64,000 bases of DNA from Prostheceraeus crozeri (lineage: Eukaryota; Platyhelminthes; Polycladida; Euryleptidae): positions 62,001 to 126,000 of the forward strand of contig CAJQUW010005778.1 in the NCBI GenBank assembly GCA_907163375.1, written 5' to 3'. How positions within the stretch are numbered: the stretch's first letter is position 1; each line of letters starts with the position of its first letter. The notes under the pieces were generated by a model that was not told the origin of the DNA, did no database searches, and saw only the letters and a list, made by a program, of their open reading frames with translations. Positions 56,885 to 64,000 of the stretch are shown piece by piece. A program made the position numbers and the translations under genes.

Positions 56885-58215
56885 ATGTCTTCGCTTATCG
56901 AAAATAAATTTAGATTAGACGATCCTCCGTTCGTCAGTTATAATCAAAAAAAGAATGACTACATAAGAATTGCTATGAATCCCGGATCTTCCAGTAGAGT
57001 AAATACTGGAGGAGATTTAATTTTTGAAGTTGATAATCAGCAGAGTTATTTATATCTACCTGATTCATTTTTACACTGTGAATATTCTTTGTATAGTGAT
57101 GCCAATTTTACAACACCATTACCAGAAACCGATAATATTGCACTAGAGAATAATTTCTTTCCAAGATTATTTACACAAATGCGGTTAGATGTTGCAACTC
57201 AAAATATAGAAACAATAAGTGATTCTCCAGGTGTAATTGATACAATGCTTAGATTTGTAACAATTGGTGAAAATAATAAAAAGTATGAAATCGAAGGTTG
57301 GTTTCCTGATACTAATGATGGTATAATTGTTGATGATTTAACTCACGCTGGAGCAGATGCAGCAGGAATTGCGAAAGATGTAGAAAATATTGCAAAACAT
57401 TTAAATAAAACAAATAATGAAGCATATAAAGAAAGACGTGAATTTAACAAAAAAAGTAAACAGACAGTAAATTGGTCATTGTCTCCATTATTCGGATATT
57501 TAGATTATGATAAAATATCATATCAATTAAAATTTAAATTAATAATTCATCGTACAGCAAATAATGAATTAATCTTTTTGGTAAGACTGGGAAAAAAGCA
57601 TATTTAAAAATTGATAGACTTGAATGGTGGATTAAGCATATTACTCCTAGTTTAGAGGTTGAAACAGCTATTGCAAAAAGATTAAATACTAACAAACCAA
57701 TTCCAGTAAATTTTCTAAAGCGTACTGCTAGTTCAGTAACTTTTTCCGAACAAAGATTTAACTGGCATTTTACTAGAACTGCGAATACACCAAGATATTT
57801 ATTACTAACATTTCAAAGAAATAATTCTCCAAGTTTTGATAAGAACAACAATATTTTTCATATTAATACAATTCGAAGTTTACAAGTTTCATTAAATCAA
57901 ACCCGATATCCAATTGATCCATTAAGATTCGATGATACCAATAATCAATTTATGGAAGGATATGATTGTTATCGAAATCTTTGTACAGAATTTGGAGTTG
58001 AACCACAATTAACTCCTGGAGATTGGAGACATTTATATCCTGTTTTCTGTTTCGATTTAAGTGCACAATCTGAAGATATTATTAAAAATGGTTGTGATGT
58101 AACAATTAATATTGAAAGAAAGAATCCACCACATCATTGATGGCTTATGTTTATTGCTAGAAGATGTAAAATATTCTATTGAAATTCTTAATGGAAAGAT
58201 GGTAAGGATAGGCTA
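56885..58215 (+). pseudogene. Major capsid protein, double jelly roll, two frameshifts
   Basis: The start is at 56885 in TTTATAAAAATG. Beta-rich blocks match Polinton and adintovirus major capsid proteins: NDYIRIAMNPGSSSRVNTGG near the start, SYLYLPDSFLHCEYSLY, then a central linker and KQTVNWSLSPLFGYLDYDK. After a frame change near 57590 (at GGGAAAAAAG) come LEWWIKHITPSLEVETAI, TRYPIDPLRFDD and LYPVFCFDLSAQSED, then DVTINIERKNPP. A second change near 58135 leads to a final strand (EILNGKMVRIG). The TAA stop at 58213-58215 lies in a palindrome. Total about 443 residues. It forms the capsomers of the predicted icosahedral shell. Confidence 0.85.
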
Positions 58216-58240
58216 AAGCCAGAGGAGCTTCGCTCTGATA
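58210..58240. repeat. Double-hairpin palindrome supplying capsid stop codon
   Basis: TAGGCTAAAGCC then AGAGGAGCTTCGCTCTGATA. The TAA inside GGCTAAAGCC ends the capsid reading frame. Confidence 0.85.
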
Positions 58241-58244
58241 AGTT

Positions 58245-58430
58245 AATTAAAATTTTTTCATAACTAGAATAGATTAAAAATTCTTAACTTAAAAATTTTT
58301 CATAACTAGAATAGATTAAAAATTTTGGTAACTTAAAAGGTAACTAGAATAAATTAAAATTTTTTGGTAACTTGAAATTTTTTCATAACTAGAATAGATT
58401 TAAATTTTTGATAACTTAAAATTTTTTTAT
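58245..58430. promoter_or_regulatory. AT tandem repeat upstream of pX-like gene
   Basis: About five copies of a unit near TTTTTCATAACTAGAATAGA separated by TTAAAAATTT stretches. It fills the space before the gene at 58436 and probably contains its promoter. Confidence 0.5.
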
Positions 58431-58435
58431 TAAAA

Positions 58436-58921
58436 ATGTCGCAAGCGAAAAGTAATATTAATAATAAAACTGTTGAATTAAAATTACGTAATATTGTTGA
58501 CAAAAATACCCCTAAAACTATTACTATTAATAAAAAAAAGTATTACATAAGTAAACCAATGATAGAGAATATTCAATTACAAGAAGAAAAGAATGGCGGG
58601 ATTCTCCCATTAATTCCACTAATAATAGGTGGCATAGCTGCAGCAGGAAGTGTTGCAGGTGGGACAGCTGGTATTGTCCAAGCAGTAAATAAAAATAAAT
58701 CAGAGAAAGCAGCATTAGAAGAACAAAAACGACATAATAGAGAGTTAGAGAAAGTTGCTAGGGGTGAAGGAGTAGTAGATAATTTTATTAGTAAATTAAA
58801 ATTAGTTGATGAAGGAAAACGAGTTCTTAAAAATATTCTCCACAATGTTGATGATTTAATTGAAATTAAAGAAACTAAAGATGGTTCTGGAATATATCTA
58901 AGTCCTAGTATGATTCGGTAA
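58436..58921 (+). CDS. Small hydrophobic virion-type protein (pX/pVI-like), 161 aa
   Basis: The start is at 58436 in TTTTATTAAAAATG. After a basic N-terminus (ITINKKKYYISKP), residues about 55-85 form a Gly/Ala-rich hydrophobic helix (GILPLIPLIIGGIAAAGSVA, then GGTAGIVQAV). A charged coiled coil follows (KSEKAALEEQKRHNRELEK), and the C-terminus GSGIYLSPSMIR resembles the short G.GLYL.P ends of adintovirus small virion proteins. It is intact and precedes the PLA2 gene, a common arrangement. Likely a membrane-active minor virion protein. Confidence 0.6.
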   Translation: MSQAKSNINNKTVELKLRNIVDKNTPKTITINKKKYYISKPMIENIQLQEEKNGGILPLIPLIIGGIAAAGSVAGGTAGIVQAVNKNKSEKAALEEQKRHNRELEKVARGEGVVDNFISKLKLVDEGKRVLKNILHNVDDLIEIKETKDGSGIYLSPSMIR

Positions 58922-58923
58922 TA

Positions 58924-58949
58924 ACCTCAGGACCTTTGGTCCATAAGGT
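58924..58949. repeat. Palindrome at gene end
   Basis: ACCTCAGGACCTTTGGTCCATAAGGT; inner hairpin GGACCTTTGGTCC, outer ACCT/AGGT. It sits two bases after the stop of the pX-like gene. Confidence 0.8.
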
Positions 58950-58973
58950 AAAACATTTATTTTATCTTTTAAA

Positions 58974-59465
58974 ATGAATTCTACAAATTCCGAAAATTTA
59001 ACTAAATTAAAAATTTCTAATTTAGATTTATTGAATTATCTATTAAACAAAAATAAAAACTCACATTGTCAGGATATTGGAGGTGACAAGAACAAAGTTC
59101 CATACCACTTCGGTGGTGATATACAAAAAACATTAGAAAACTTTCCTGGATTTATTTGGAGTAAATATTCGAAAGAAAAACATCTTCCTGGTCATTCATA
59201 TACTGGTCCAGGAACTCGATTAGATATAAGACTAGATGAGAATAATAATCCGAAACCAGGTGAAGAACCAATAAATAGAGTAGATGCCGCAGCTTACAGG
59301 CATGATTAAGCTTATCGAAATCATGATCTAAGTTCTCGACATGCAGCTGATAAGAAGATGATTCAAGAATTAGATAGTATTCAGAATCCTACATTTAGAG
59401 AAAAAATTGAAAGAATGTTTGTTAAAAAAGCTTTACAAGCTAAATATTATTCGGTCAGGGTTTAA
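58974..59465 (+). pseudogene. Parvovirus-type phospholipase A2 domain protein, nonsense mutation
   Basis: The start is at 58974 in TTTTAAAATG. The PLA2 domain begins near residue 75: HSYTGPGTRLDIRLDE (calcium loop), PINRVDAAAYRHD (catalytic His-Asp), then AYRNHDLSSRHAADKKM after an in-frame TAA at 59307-59309. The frame runs on to 59465 and then meets integrase-type sequence in another frame (FGQGLNENHNLDVYASEIHK). The PLA2 and integrase segments may once have been one protein or closely spaced genes. In parvoviruses and adintoviruses this enzyme helps virions cross membranes. The nonsense codon truncates it at the active site. Confidence 0.8.
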
Positions 59466-60278
59466 ATGAAAATCATAATTTAGACGTTTATGCGTCTGAA
59501 ATCCACAAGGAATATAGAAGACCTAAATATTTATTGAAAGTAAAAGTATTTAATAAAGATGATATTTGGAGTGCTGATCTTATTCATATGCCGAATGAAA
59601 GGGACTACAAATACGCATTGACCGTTATAGATTTATATACACGATACGCTTGGGTAAAGCCTTTAAAAAATAAAAGTGGTCTATCAGTTAAATATGCGTT
59701 TGAAGGAATCTTTAAAGAAAGTAATAGAAAGCCAAGGAAATTGTTTGTTGATAAAGGATCGGAATTTTATAACCGAAACGTTCAGCCACTATTTGAAATT
59801 GGTTTATTCAACTGAAAATGCAGGAAAAGCTGTAGTGATAGAAAGATTCAATCGGACGTTAAAAAATAAATTATTCAAGAAATTTACTCAGCAAGGAAAT
59901 CAGAAATGGTTGAAGATATTACCAGGAGTTGTAGAAGAGTACAATAATAAAGTTCATTCTGGTATTGAAGAAACCCCAAAGAATGCTTCTGACGACCCTG
60001 ATTTGATACGAAAGAAAATATTCGAGAATAATAATTTGAATGAGAGTAATCCGAATTTGCAGAAACTTAAGCCGAAATTTAAAATTGGAGATAGAGTTAG
60101 AATATTTAAATATAAGAATAAATTTGAAAAAGGCTTTGTTGGCTATTGGACTAAAGAAATATTTGAAGTTTCTAAAATAAATCAAAGTTATCCGATTACT
60201 TATGAAATTAAAGATTTAGATAATGAGGATATCAGAGGTCGTTTTTATCAAAATGAATTACAGAAAACAGAGCTTTAA
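59447..60278 (+). pseudogene. Retroviral-type (rve) integrase, frameshifted
   Basis: IHKEYRRPKYLL leads into the catalytic core: DDIWSADLIHMPNE (first Asp), LTVIDLYTRYAWVKPLKNK, RKLFVDKGSEFYN (second Asp). After a frame change near 59800, ENAGKAVVIERFNRTLKNK (catalytic Glu) and EEYNNKVHSGIEETP follow. The C-terminal domain has KFKIGDRVRIFKYKN and ends NELQKTEL. All three acidic residues are present. Polinton integrases insert the linear element and make 6-bp duplications. No clear start codon is visible, which favours continuity with the PLA2 gene upstream. Confidence 0.85.
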
Positions 60279-60315
60279 CCTTTAGGTGGCGCTTTAGCTA
60301 GCTTCGCTTGAGTTA
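60276..60315. repeat. Diverged palindromes at gene end
   Basis: GGTGGCGCTTTAGCTAGCTTCGCTTGA, just after the integrase stop, contains AGCTAGCT and an imperfect GCTTTAGC/GCTTCGC pair. It looks like a decayed member of the family. Confidence 0.5.
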
Positions 60316-60341
60316 TAGATTGTTTAACTCTAACATAATAT

Positions 60342-60774
60342 CTAGAAATGATACTCTTTTTGTAATTTGTACAAAACGTATAAACATAATTGTCCACAAT
60401 AAGTAGTTCCCGGTTTTTGAATTTGAAACGTATTATAAATTCCATTGCCCAAGTATTTATGTTACTTCATTCGTAGGTGGAAGTCCGTATGAGTCAAAAT
60501 AATAATTTGAACAGTTTATATTTCTTTGTCCTGCTGACCAATGTACGCCTTTTTCATCTGACGTATGGAGATTGGTTACGAAATTTACAGTTATTGATGG
60601 AACTTTGTTCCGGGAACTGAAGGTTCCTGTTGGCTTATTTTTTAGGAATTGTAATTCGTCTCTCATTAGAACATGAAAATTCTTTATTCCTAATTCATTT
60701 GCGATTTTCTTTAGGTCGTAATTTGTCGTAGTTTGCGTTCCATATAATTTAAAAAACTTATTTATGTTGCTCAT
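60342..60774 (-). pseudogene. Adenain-like cysteine protease, one frameshift
   Basis: The start is at 60774 (TTATAAAATG on this strand). LKKIANELGIKNFHVLMRDE is the typical N-terminus. GVHWSAGQRN gives the catalytic His and YYFDSYGLPPTNEV the acidic residue. After a frame change near 60460 the protein continues in another frame with KYLGNGIYNTFQIQ and TYCGQLCLYVLYKL, which carries the catalytic Cys, to a stop at 60342-60344. About 143 residues in all. Such proteases mature capsid precursors. It is the only gene on the minus strand in the right part of the element. Confidence 0.8.
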
Positions 60775-60888
60775 TTTATAATAAAAAAATTTCTTAAGGG
60801 ACCCCTAGAAGACAGAAGGGAGGGGGTAGCAGAACTACGATCATATGATATTGAAGGATATATTCTTGCTGTTTCTTCCACTTTTAAA

Positions 60889-61365
60889 GAAATATTTTTA
60901 GACACATGATATATTTTAAAAACCTGAAAGATGGATAAAATTCATGAATTTGAAATTCTCAACTTTTATGATTTTTGGTGTCCTGGAACGGTCATGATTT
61001 AAGCAATGAAAATCGAACCGAAGGTTCTAGGGCTTCGCCCGATTGTAATTCTCAAATTTTGAGATTTTGAAAAATTTGAAAATTGGGTATTTTTAAAAAC
61101 GCCCAAATCGGAGCGAAGCTCCTCTGGCTTTAGCCGATTTATGAATTTAGGTCTTCATAACCTGAAAAAGGGTTCAAATTCATGAATTTATGTCGTTTTT
61201 AAAAATACCATTTTTTGAAAAAATGGTACTTTTTGAATGGACTAAATTCATGTATTTAGGTCTTAAAAACCTGAAAAAGGGTTCAAATTCATGAATTTAT
61301 GTCGTTTTTAAGATACCAATTTTTTTGCTTTTATGGTGTCCTGGAACGGTCTTTTACCCATTACT
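60889..61365 (-). repeat. Right terminal inverted repeat of Polinton
   Basis: The inverse of the left TIR, ending CCCATTACT directly at the gap. It carries the inverse copies of both TIR palindromes (61012-61043 and 61107-61140). It lacks the internal 100-bp duplication of the left copy. Confidence 0.9.
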
Positions 61366-61465
61366 NNNNNNNNNNNNNNNNNNNNNNNNNNNNNNNNNNN
61401 NNNNNNNNNNNNNNNNNNNNNNNNNNNNNNNNNNNNNNNNNNNNNNNNNNNNNNNNNNNNNNNNN
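61366..61465. other. Assembly gap of exactly 100 N
   Basis: One hundred N, the conventional size for a gap of unknown length. It separates the right end of Polinton copy 1 from the left end of copy 2. The last base before it and the first after it are inside TIRs, so the join is unverified. Confidence 0.95.
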
Positions 61466-62034
61466 TAATGGGTAAAAGACCGTTCCAGGACACCATAAAA
61501 TCAAAAAAATTGGTATCTTTAAAAACGACATAAATTCATGAATTTGAACCCTTTTTCAGGTTTTTAAGACCTAAATACATGAATTTAGTCCATTCAAAAA
61601 GTACCATTTTTTCAAAAAATGACATTTTTAAAAACGACATAAATTCATGAATTTGAACCCTTTTTCAGGTTATGAAGACCTAAATTCATAAATCGGCTAA
61701 AGCCAGAGGAGCTTCGCTCCGATTTGGGCGTTTTTAAAAATACCCAATTTTCAAATTTTTCAAAATCTCAAATTTGAGAATTACAATCGGGCGAAGCCCT
61801 AGAACCTTCGGTTCGATTTTCATTGCTTAAATCATGACCGTTCAAGGACACCGAAAAAATCATAAAAGTTAAGAATCTCAAATTTGTGATTATGACATTT
61901 TTCATTGCTTAAATCATGACCGTTCCAGGTCATGTAAAACCGGACACCGAAAATCATAAAAGTTGAGAATTTCAAATTCATGAATTTTATCCATCTTTCA
62001 GGTTTTTAAAATATATCATGTGTCTAAAAATATT
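61466..62034 (+). repeat. Left TIR of Polinton copy 2
   Basis: Same structure as 43044-43615, including the internal duplication and palindromes at about 61692-61725 and 61787-61818. Confidence 0.9.
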
Positions 62035-62325
62035 TGAAGGAATTGACATATTCTTAACAATAAGTTTAGGTACTTTTACAATTGTCATTCAAGGGTAGAG
62101 AACATCTGCTTCCCGCATTTATGAATAAAATGCATTTCAGTGTAAGGAGCTGTGTCCTCCAACTCAAACATTTGAAAGGAAACAATGTATGAAAGAACAA
62201 ACAGCTGCTACACCCACTTATTCATTTGTAAAGACGTGGCATATAATTGCAGCATGTAGGAAGTAAGACTTCATTTACAATTCCATTAATCATAACTAGT
62301 GACTGTTTTCTTTCCTTATTGCAAA

Positions 62326-62931
62326 ATGCCAAAACGTACTGCCGCAGAAGCTTTTTCGTTTTACATGCCGATTTTACTAAACTTAATTAAAGAAGAGCAC
62401 AAGGAAACTGCGAATAAATACTTTGAAGAGTGGAAGTTAGAAATTCAATCGAGAAAGAAGAACAAATTGGACTCTCAAAAACAAGTGGAGGATATTACAG
62501 TAAAAATAGAACAGTATCTTAACACTACTACAATTCCTCAGTTCAATGTTACAAAAGAACATTTCATTACCATCGAAGATAGTGCTACTATGATTTCAAA
62601 ACTGATTGCAAGTGATAAAGTGCACCATGGGTCGTTGCTGAGAAGTGCTGCTTATCAAGGTTATGGATTTAAAAGAATTCTGGAATTGAGTGACAATAAA
62701 AAAAACAGATTTGTGGCAAACTTGGAACTATTTAGAATTTCCTATAACGTAAGTTATTGTTATTTCTTGATGAACTTATCAGATCTAATTCTACCACACG
62801 TATTATTTTTAAATTCATCAATGCCCATTAGTTTTGTTAGAAAACATTTTAAAGAAATCAAAATTTATATAGAAAAATTGAATCAACCGACAACTATAGA
62901 AGAAATGAGGTTTGGTTCCCAAGATGAATGA
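62326..62931 (+). CDS. Unknown Polinton protein, 201 aa (copy 2)
   Basis: Identical protein to that at 43905-44510, with the same ATG (MPKRTAAEAF). See that entry for its features. It has no recognised domain. Confidence 0.7.
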   Translation: MPKRTAAEAFSFYMPILLNLIKEEHKETANKYFEEWKLEIQSRKKNKLDSQKQVEDITVKIEQYLNTTTIPQFNVTKEHFITIEDSATMISKLIASDKVHHGSLLRSAAYQGYGFKRILELSDNKKNRFVANLELFRISYNVSYCYFLMNLSDLILPHVLFLNSSMPISFVRKHFKEIKIYIEKLNQPTTIEEMRFGSQDE

Positions 62932-63023
62932 ACATTAACTGTGTTGTTTCACTTTTTAAGATATGTGCAATGTACATACATATTTGATGTATACATATTT
63001 ATGAAGACTTCTTTATAAGTAGT

Positions 63024-63587
63024 AACGCATTTTGGATTATTTTGAAATGTAATTAAATTTTCTTTTGTTCTCCAGTCTAATGGTAGTAGACTGCTATTGT
63101 ATAGATCTATATTTCAGTATGTAACATAATCTTTGGTATTTAAGAATGATTCATGGAACTTAGTAGTATTGCATTTTGGATTATTTTGAAATGTAATTAA
63201 ATTTTCTTTTGTTCTCCAGTCTAATGGTAGTAGACTGACATTGTACAATTGTATGATAAGATTGATTGTTGTATTATTATATTTGATATTTAAGAATGAT
63301 TCATGGAACTTAGTAGTATTGCATTTTGGATTATTTTGAAATGTAATTAAATTTTCTTTTGTTCTCCAGTCTAATGGTAGTAGACTGACATTGTACAATT
63401 GTATGATAAGATTGATTGTTGTATTATTATATTTGATATTTAAGAATGATTCATGGAACTTAGTAGTATTGCATTTTGGATTATTTTGAAATGTAATTAA
63501 ATTTTCTTTTGTTCTCCAGTCTAATGGTAGTAGACTGACATTGTACAATTGTGTGATAAGATTAATTGTTGTATTATTATATTTGAT
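63024..63587. repeat. 150-bp tandem repeat (copy 2)
   Basis: Units start at 63028, 63171, 63321 and 63471; the first spacing is 143 rather than 150 and contains unique sequence (63101-63140). Otherwise it is the same array as 44602-45172. The minus-strand frame again stays open. Confidence 0.9.
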
Positions 63588-63668
63588 GCAAAATACACTG
63601 CCGTTGTTTTCATTTTCCTGTACAAGAAGTAGACATTATTACAGTTATTGGAATTTATTTCATTTAAA

Positions 63669-63917
63669 ATGAATGATGAAAATCCGACAGTTATACTGAG
63701 TAATATAGGTGATATATTACCTCAGGTTAATAACATGACTGAGTTCTTAGAAATATACGACAAACAAACAACTACGTATTTCGATTTAAATAGCATTTCA
63801 GAAGATTGTTTTCAAAATATTTATTCAAAATATTTCTTTAAAAAATGGAAGAAACAAAAATGGAAGAAACCGCAAGAATATATCCTTCGTTATCATATGA
63901 ACGTAGTTCTACTTTAA
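63669..63917 (+). CDS. Small unknown Polinton protein, 82 aa (copy 2)
   Basis: Identical to the protein at 45254-45502, with the same TTTAAAATG start context and the same overlap with the next gene. Confidence 0.5.
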   Translation: MNDENPTVILSNIGDILPQVNNMTEFLEIYDKQTTTYFDLNSISEDCFQNIYSKYFFKKWKKQKWKKPQEYILRYHMNVVLL

Positions 63918-64000
63918 TGGACATTGAAAAGATTAACATTGAAAAAATGAACATTGAAAAACACAAAGATAGAGTACGCTATATGAAAGATAAGGAATCT
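63845..64000 (+). CDS. Membrane-hairpin protein (copy 2), partial
   Basis: The start of the gene described at 45430-46122; only the N-terminal coiled-coil part lies in the window. It is identical to copy 1 as far as it goes. Confidence 0.6.
   Translation, partial: MEETKMEETARIYPSLSYERSSTLMDIEKINIEKMNIEKHKDRVRYMKDKES

Larger units (their letters stand above)
43044..61365. mobile_element. Polinton/Maverick (adintovirus-like) element, copy 1
   Basis: An 18.3-kb element with TIRs starting AGTAATGGGTAAAAG at the left and its inverse CTTTTACCCATTACT at the right; AG...CT ends fit Polintons. It encodes the hallmark set: protein-primed polymerase B, rve integrase, packaging ATPase, adenain-like protease, major and minor capsid proteins, and a PLA2 protein. 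Gene order is rightward (early unknowns, penton, ATPase), leftward (polymerase, clamp-like), rightward (fibre-like to integrase), then leftward protease. It is much more AT-rich than its flanks. The right-hand 6-bp target duplication cannot be checked because the assembly gap starts at 61366. Breaks in most core genes suggest an inactive copy. Confidence 0.93.
61466..64000. mobile_element. Polinton copy 2, left part (runs off the window)
   Basis: It begins TAATGGGTAAAAG, the left TIR without its first two bases, and repeats 43046-45580 in the same orientation. Small differences show it is not a mere echo: a different palindrome spacer, GACATTTTT for GGTATTTTT near 61620, and a changed first unit spacing in the tandem array. 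The gene at 62326 is identical to copy 1 at the protein level. Confidence 0.9.

Noticed and set aside
43271..58949. CRISPR-like or bacterial origin for the palindromes
   Set aside because: Spacing is irregular, units differ, there are no spacers, and the surrounding genes are those of a Polinton.
43044..61365. A free-living virus or bacterial contaminant contig
   Set aside because: The element is flanked on the left by a decayed animal LINE and has transposon-type TIRs, so an integrated Polinton is the better reading.

Overview
This window looks like nuclear DNA from an animal, probably a marine invertebrate. It is AT-rich, contains one clear immunoglobulin-domain exon with phase 1-1 splice sites, and is otherwise crowded with metazoan transposable elements. 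The species cannot be read from the sequence. I found no rRNA, tRNA or CRISPR array.

Layout. 1-19.8 kb holds old, broken elements around the Ig exon (4487-4798, minus). These are LINE fragments, two Penelope-like GIY-YIG remnants, a decayed Tc1 element (3144-4172), a hAT element with intact termini and an exact 8-bp target duplication (9780-12275), and a PIF/Harbinger gene pair (17051-19521). 19811-24925 is a young Ty3/Gypsy-type LTR retrotransposon with 159-bp LTRs that differ at one base. 25087-26883 is a mariner-like element with TIRs of about 165 bp. Next come a 5'-truncated LINE (28755-29375), a pogo/Tigger element (29432-32474) and a 230-bp hairpin (32621-32853). 34346-38855 is a 4.5-kb fold-back element with a perfect 9-bp target duplication and bipartite arms. 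It is followed by a Harbinger transposase and a minus-strand LINE (40490-42850).

The most interesting part is an 18.3-kb Polinton/Maverick (adintovirus-like) element at 43044-61365. It has terminal inverted repeats and the usual virus-like gene set: protein-primed DNA polymerase B, retroviral-type integrase, A32/FtsK-like packaging ATPase, adenain-like protease, double-jelly-roll major capsid protein, penton-like minor capsid protein, a parvovirus-type PLA2 domain, and small hydrophobic virion-type proteins. It also carries a possible sliding-clamp-like protein and a fibre-like protein with a phage tail-fibre motif. A second, near-identical copy starts at 61466, head-to-tail, beyond a 100-N gap. 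Most core genes carry frameshifts or stops, so this copy is probably inactive unless some breaks are assembly errors.

Three features of the Polinton look unusual. First, a family of 30-50 bp double-hairpin palindromes (for example GGGCGAAGCCC joined to GACATCTCCGATGTC) lies in both TIRs, at the 3' ends of genes where it sometimes supplies the stop codon, and in frame inside the polymerase, clamp-like and pVI-like genes. This resembles Rickettsia palindromic elements or the double-hairpin elements of some organelle genomes. Second, nearly every gene starts at a T-run followed by T(A)3-6ATG, which resembles late promoters of large DNA viruses. Third, a piece of one coding region is duplicated just inside the left TIR.
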